This document shows, piece by piece, positions 61,316-64,000 of a stretch of DNA of 64,000 nt. A model generated the notes under the pieces. The model ran no database searches, was not told the origin of the DNA, and saw only the letters and a program-made list of their open reading frames with translations. Source of the stretch: Bacillus sp. AFS029637 (GTDB lineage Bacteria; Bacillota; Bacilli; Bacillales; Bacillaceae_G); contig NZ_NUPZ01000041.1 in the NCBI RefSeq assembly GCF_002584985.1, positions 205,464 to 269,463 on the forward strand, in the 5' to 3' direction. The position numbers were made by a program, and so were the translations under genes. Position 1 is the stretch's first letter. Each line of letters starts with the position of its first letter.

Positions 61316-62653
61316 TTATTTTTTAACAAGTTGTTTCGTTACAAAACCTGTTGTATAAATGCCACCTTTGAACACTTCGTCTTCTAATACTTGTAATAGC
61401 ATTGGCGTGTTCGTTTTAATACCTTCTACTTTTAATTCTTCTAAAGCCTCATGTAATTTCGAAATCGCTTCTTCACGAGTCTCACCATGAGCAATAACCT
61501 TTGCAATCATTGGATCATAGAAAGGTGTAATTGTTACATGATTCTCTAAGAAGTGATCGATACGTACATTTGACGGTAATGTTAAATCTGTAATTTTCCC
61601 AGGTGATGGGAAGAATGTTTTTGGATCTTCTGCATAAATACGAGCTTCAATGGCATGACCCAAACGCTTTACATCATCCTGTGTAAATGATAATTTTTCA
61701 CCACTTGCAATAAGGAGCTGTTGTTCTACAAGGTCTAATCCAGTAATTTCTTCCGTAACTGGATGTTCTACTTGTAATCTCGTATTCATTTCTAAGAAAT
61801 AGAAGTTCTTTTGATCATCTACAAGAAATTCAACTGTACCTGCATTTGTATAACCAAGTGCTTTAGCAGCTTGTACAGCAATTTCTCCCATCGCTTTTCG
61901 TGTACCTTCATCTAAAAATGGTGAAGGTGCTTCTTCAATTACTTTTTGATTTCGGCGCTGCACAGAACATTCACGCTCCCATAAATACACTGTGTTGCCA
62001 TGTGTATCTGCTAAAAGTTGAATTTCAATATGGTGTGCATCTGCTATATAGCGCTCTAAATACATTTCTCCGTTACCAAAGAAGTTTTGTGCCCTTGTTT
62101 TATTACTTTCAAACGCTTTGGTGAGCGTTTGCTCAGTTTCCATCAACTGCATTCCAATGCCTCCGCCGCCTGCGGATGCCTTAAGCATTAATGGATAACC
62201 AATTTGTTTTGCAATTTCAATTGCTTCTTCAGCAGTTTCAATATTTGTAGTAATCCCTGGAACTACTGGTACATCTGCTGCTTGCATTGCTAAACGTGAC
62301 TCAATTTTACTTCCCATCTTCGTAATGATTTCTTCTGAAGGACCAATAAATACGATGCCCTCTTCTTTACAGCGAACCGGAAAAGATGAATTCTCTGATA
62401 ATAATCCGTATCCCGGATGGATTGCTTCAGCATTTGTCTTCTTAGCTATTTCTATAATTTTTTCAAGGTTTAAATAGCTTTCTTGTACACGCGGTCCACC
62501 TACTAAGTAAGCTTCATTTGCCATTTTCACATGAAGAGCATTTTCATCCGCCTCAGAATAAATAGCAACAGTACGAATGCCAAGTTTTTGACAAGTTTTC
62601 ATAATACGAACAGCGATTTCCCCGCGATTCGCAATTAATATTTTTTGAAACAT
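61316..62653 (-). CDS. yngH: Biotin carboxylase subunit of methylcrotonyl-CoA carboxylase
   Basis: 445 residues, an AccC-type ATP-grasp enzyme without a biotinyl domain. Seen are LIANRGEIAVRIMKTCQKL, KASAGGGGIGMQLM (ATP-grasp Gly loop, about 158-171), LWERECSVQRRNQKVIEE and FLEMNTRLQVEHPVTEE with the catalytic Arg/Glu. It carboxylates biotin on the small carrier encoded next. It is 15 bases after the dehydrogenase gene, so tightly in the operon. Confidence 0.92.
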   Translation of the reverse strand: MFQKILIANRGEIAVRIMKTCQKLGIRTVAIYSEADENALHVKMANEAYLVGGPRVQESYLNLEKIIEIAKKTNAEAIHPGYGLLSENSSFPVRCKEEGIVFIGPSEEIITKMGSKIESRLAMQAADVPVVPGITTNIETAEEAIEIAKQIGYPLMLKASAGGGGIGMQLMETEQTLTKAFESNKTRAQNFFGNGEMYLERYIADAHHIEIQLLADTHGNTVYLWERECSVQRRNQKVIEEAPSPFLDEGTRKAMGEIAVQAAKALGYTNAGTVEFLVDDQKNFYFLEMNTRLQVEHPVTEEITGLDLVEQQLLIASGEKLSFTQDDVKRLGHAIEARIYAEDPKTFFPSPGKITDLTLPSNVRIDHFLENHVTITPFYDPMIAKVIAHGETREEAISKLHEALEELKVEGIKTNTPMLLQVLEDEVFKGGIYTTGFVTKQLVKK

Positions 62654-62668
62654 AGTGATTCCTCCCTT

Positions 62669-63814
62669 TTATCTACATCCTAAATGTCTTGCAATTACGA
62701 GACGTTGAATTTCAGAAGTTCCTTCACCAATTTCTAATAGTTTTGCATCACGAATATGTCGTTCCACTTCATATTCACGCATATAGCCATACCCACCATG
62801 AATTTGTACTGCTTGATTCGCAATACGACTAGCTGCTTCAGATGCAAATAGTTTTGCCATTGCCGCTTCTTTACCGAAAGGTTTATCATTATCTTTTAAC
62901 CAAGCTGCTTTATGTACTAAATTACGCGCTAGCTCTACTTCAGTCGCCATATCAGCTAATTTAAATTGAATCGCTTGGAAATTAGAGATGGACTTTCCAA
63001 ATTGCTGACGTTCTTTCGCATATTGCAATGCACGTTCAAATGCAGATTGTGCAATACCAACAGCTAATGCAGCAATTGAAATACGTCCTCCATCAAGTGT
63101 ATATAAGAATTGTTTAAATCCTTTATTTACATCACCAAGAATGTTTTCTTTCGGTACACGAACACCATCAAGTATGATTTCACAAGTATTAGAAGCACGA
63201 ACACCCATCTTATCGTAAGGACTAGAAATCGTTAATCCTTCACTAATAGTTGGTACGATAAATGCCGAAATGCGTTTTCTGCCATTATCTTCAACACCGT
63301 TGACAGCGGTTACAATAATCGTATTTGCATACTCTGCATTTGTAATCCAACACTTTTCACCACTAATTACATATTCATCGCCATCTAAAACCGCTTTCGT
63401 TTGTGTGCCCCCTGCATCAGACCCTGCATTTGGCTCCGTTAATCCGAAAGCACCTAATGTTTTACCTGACGCCATTGGAACTAAATACTTTTGTTTTTGT
63501 TCTTCTGTACCGAAATAATAAATTGGAGAAGCACCTAATGAAATTGTTGCAGCATAGCTTAAGCCTGTACCACCACAAGCGCGCCCAATTTCTTCAACTG
63601 CTAACGCGTACGATACTGTATCGCCACCTGAACCTCCATACTCTTCTGGGAATGGGATGCCTAATAATCCTAGTTCGCCCATTTTTTGAAATGTTTCATA
63701 TGGAAACTCTGCAGTTTTGTCATAATACACAGCTTTCGGTGCGATTTCCTTTTCAGCAAAGTCACGTACCATTTCTTTAATCATTTGTTTTTCGCGAGTT
63801 AGAGTAAATTCCAT
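62669..63814 (-). CDS. yngJ: Acyl-CoA dehydrogenase (isovaleryl-CoA-type position)
   Basis: 381 residues from the ATG at 63814 (MEFTLTREKQMIKEMVRDF). A GTG four codons upstream is an alternative start; AAGGGG lies 11 bases before the ATG. FAD-fold motifs include GAFGLTEPNAGSDAGGTQTK, KCWITNAEYA and the C-terminal IGEGTSEIQRLVIARHLG. The Glu in EGTSE is at the position used as catalytic base in short- and medium-chain enzymes; classic isovaleryl-CoA dehydrogenase has it elsewhere. By operon position it should oxidise isovaleryl-CoA. First gene of the operon; the 150 bases upstream hold its promoter, which I cannot define. Confidence 0.85.
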   Translation of the reverse strand: MEFTLTREKQMIKEMVRDFAEKEIAPKAVYYDKTAEFPYETFQKMGELGLLGIPFPEEYGGSGGDTVSYALAVEEIGRACGGTGLSYAATISLGASPIYYFGTEEQKQKYLVPMASGKTLGAFGLTEPNAGSDAGGTQTKAVLDGDEYVISGEKCWITNAEYANTIIVTAVNGVEDNGRKRISAFIVPTISEGLTISSPYDKMGVRASNTCEIILDGVRVPKENILGDVNKGFKQFLYTLDGGRISIAALAVGIAQSAFERALQYAKERQQFGKSISNFQAIQFKLADMATEVELARNLVHKAAWLKDNDKPFGKEAAMAKLFASEAASRIANQAVQIHGGYGYMREYEVERHIRDAKLLEIGEGTSEIQRLVIARHLGCR

Positions 63815-63964
63815 TCCGCTACACACCCCTTATCGAATATTGAGTTTCGACAGCGTGCGAGTTTCTACTACAAACATTGCTACTTAAAAGACAAGAACAT
63901 TAGTTAGATAATTGTTATAATTCTGTCATAACTTAATTTTAAAACAGATTCTGTACTAATGCAC

Positions 63965-64000
63965 AAAAAAATTCCTACATTGTTCTACAACAACATAGGA
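63965..64000 (-). terminator. Terminator of a gene beyond the right edge
   Basis: Imperfect hairpin CCTATGTTGTT / AACAATGTAGG with a T-run (TTTTTTT) on the minus strand, right at the window end. Its gene lies outside. Confidence 0.55.

Noticed and set aside
1-64000. CRISPR arrays, rRNA and tRNA genes, prophage structural genes
   Set aside because: No regularly spaced repeats, no conserved rRNA or tRNA sequence and no phage morphogenesis genes were seen on either strand.

Overview
The window looks like chromosome from a member of the Bacillus cereus group. It is AT-rich, with strong AGGAGG-type ribosome sites and frequent TTG starts. It carries a bcr1-type repeat, a class I lysyl-tRNA synthetase behind a T-box, a CwlJ cortex hydrolase, a C1q-like spore-surface protein, and a VmlR-type ABC-F protein. 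All calls rest on reading the sequence; no database search was possible.

Layout. 1-8 kb is an accessory, partly decayed stretch: a cut-off membrane protein, a stand-alone pPIWI-RE (prokaryotic Argonaute-like) protein, several C-terminal gene remnants, a GC-rich beta-propeller gene of apparently foreign origin, small unknown genes and a C1q-like protein. A short relic resembling the leader and first codons of the pPIWI-RE gene lies at 7.8-8.0 kb. 8-18.5 kb is mostly housekeeping or amino-acid genes with RNA control: TPP riboswitch-tenA, a MocR regulator with ddl, a short homoserine dehydrogenase, a GNAT gene ending in a bcr1 repeat, vmlR behind a three-segment attenuator, an acetamidase fragment, cwlJ, and T-box-lysK. 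18.5-32.5 kb holds small enzymes and regulators: SMP-30-like lactonase, methyltransferases, DUF421 protein, MDR dehydrogenase, VOC proteins, a second MocR regulator, PepF-like peptidase, two aminoglycoside-phosphotransferase-fold kinases and a hydrolase. One VOC gene is broken by a perfect 32-bp tandem duplication.

32.6-40.8 kb is an alpha-galactoside cassette on the minus strand: LacI regulator, cre-like operator, lipoprotein binding protein, two permeases, a DUF624 membrane protein, and two unrelated alpha-galactosidases (GH36-like and GH4). No ATPase is encoded, so the transporter presumably shares one made elsewhere. 41-47 kb contains transposase and dehydrogenase remnants, a divergent UvrA-like ATPase with an apparent third UvrA-like module, an SRPBCC protein, and an internally deleted IS3-family element sitting in the loop of a terminator.

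47-50 kb is a minus-strand run of small enzyme genes (GNAT, methyltransferase, nucleosidase, DUF3885, small protein). 50-53 kb has a VanR/VanS-type two-component system followed by a D,D-carboxypeptidase homologue in which all three active-site motifs are altered. 53-55.6 kb has a DinB fragment, a GNAT gene, a cysteine-rich protein, and a tandem pair of small cysteine-containing proteins of which the second is decayed. 55.8-63.8 kb is a seven-gene minus-strand operon equivalent to the leucine/isovalerate (liu, B. subtilis yng) pathway: acyl-CoA dehydrogenase, methylcrotonyl-CoA carboxylase (biotin carboxylase, biotin carrier, carboxyltransferase), methylglutaconyl-CoA hydratase, HMG-CoA lyase and a terminal acyl-CoA synthetase that could reactivate acetoacetate.

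The most promising unusual items are the orphan pPIWI-RE gene with its relic copy, the three-module UvrA-like protein, the pseudoenzyme-like carboxypeptidase beside VanRS, and the bcr1 and mini-bcr1 insertions at gene ends.
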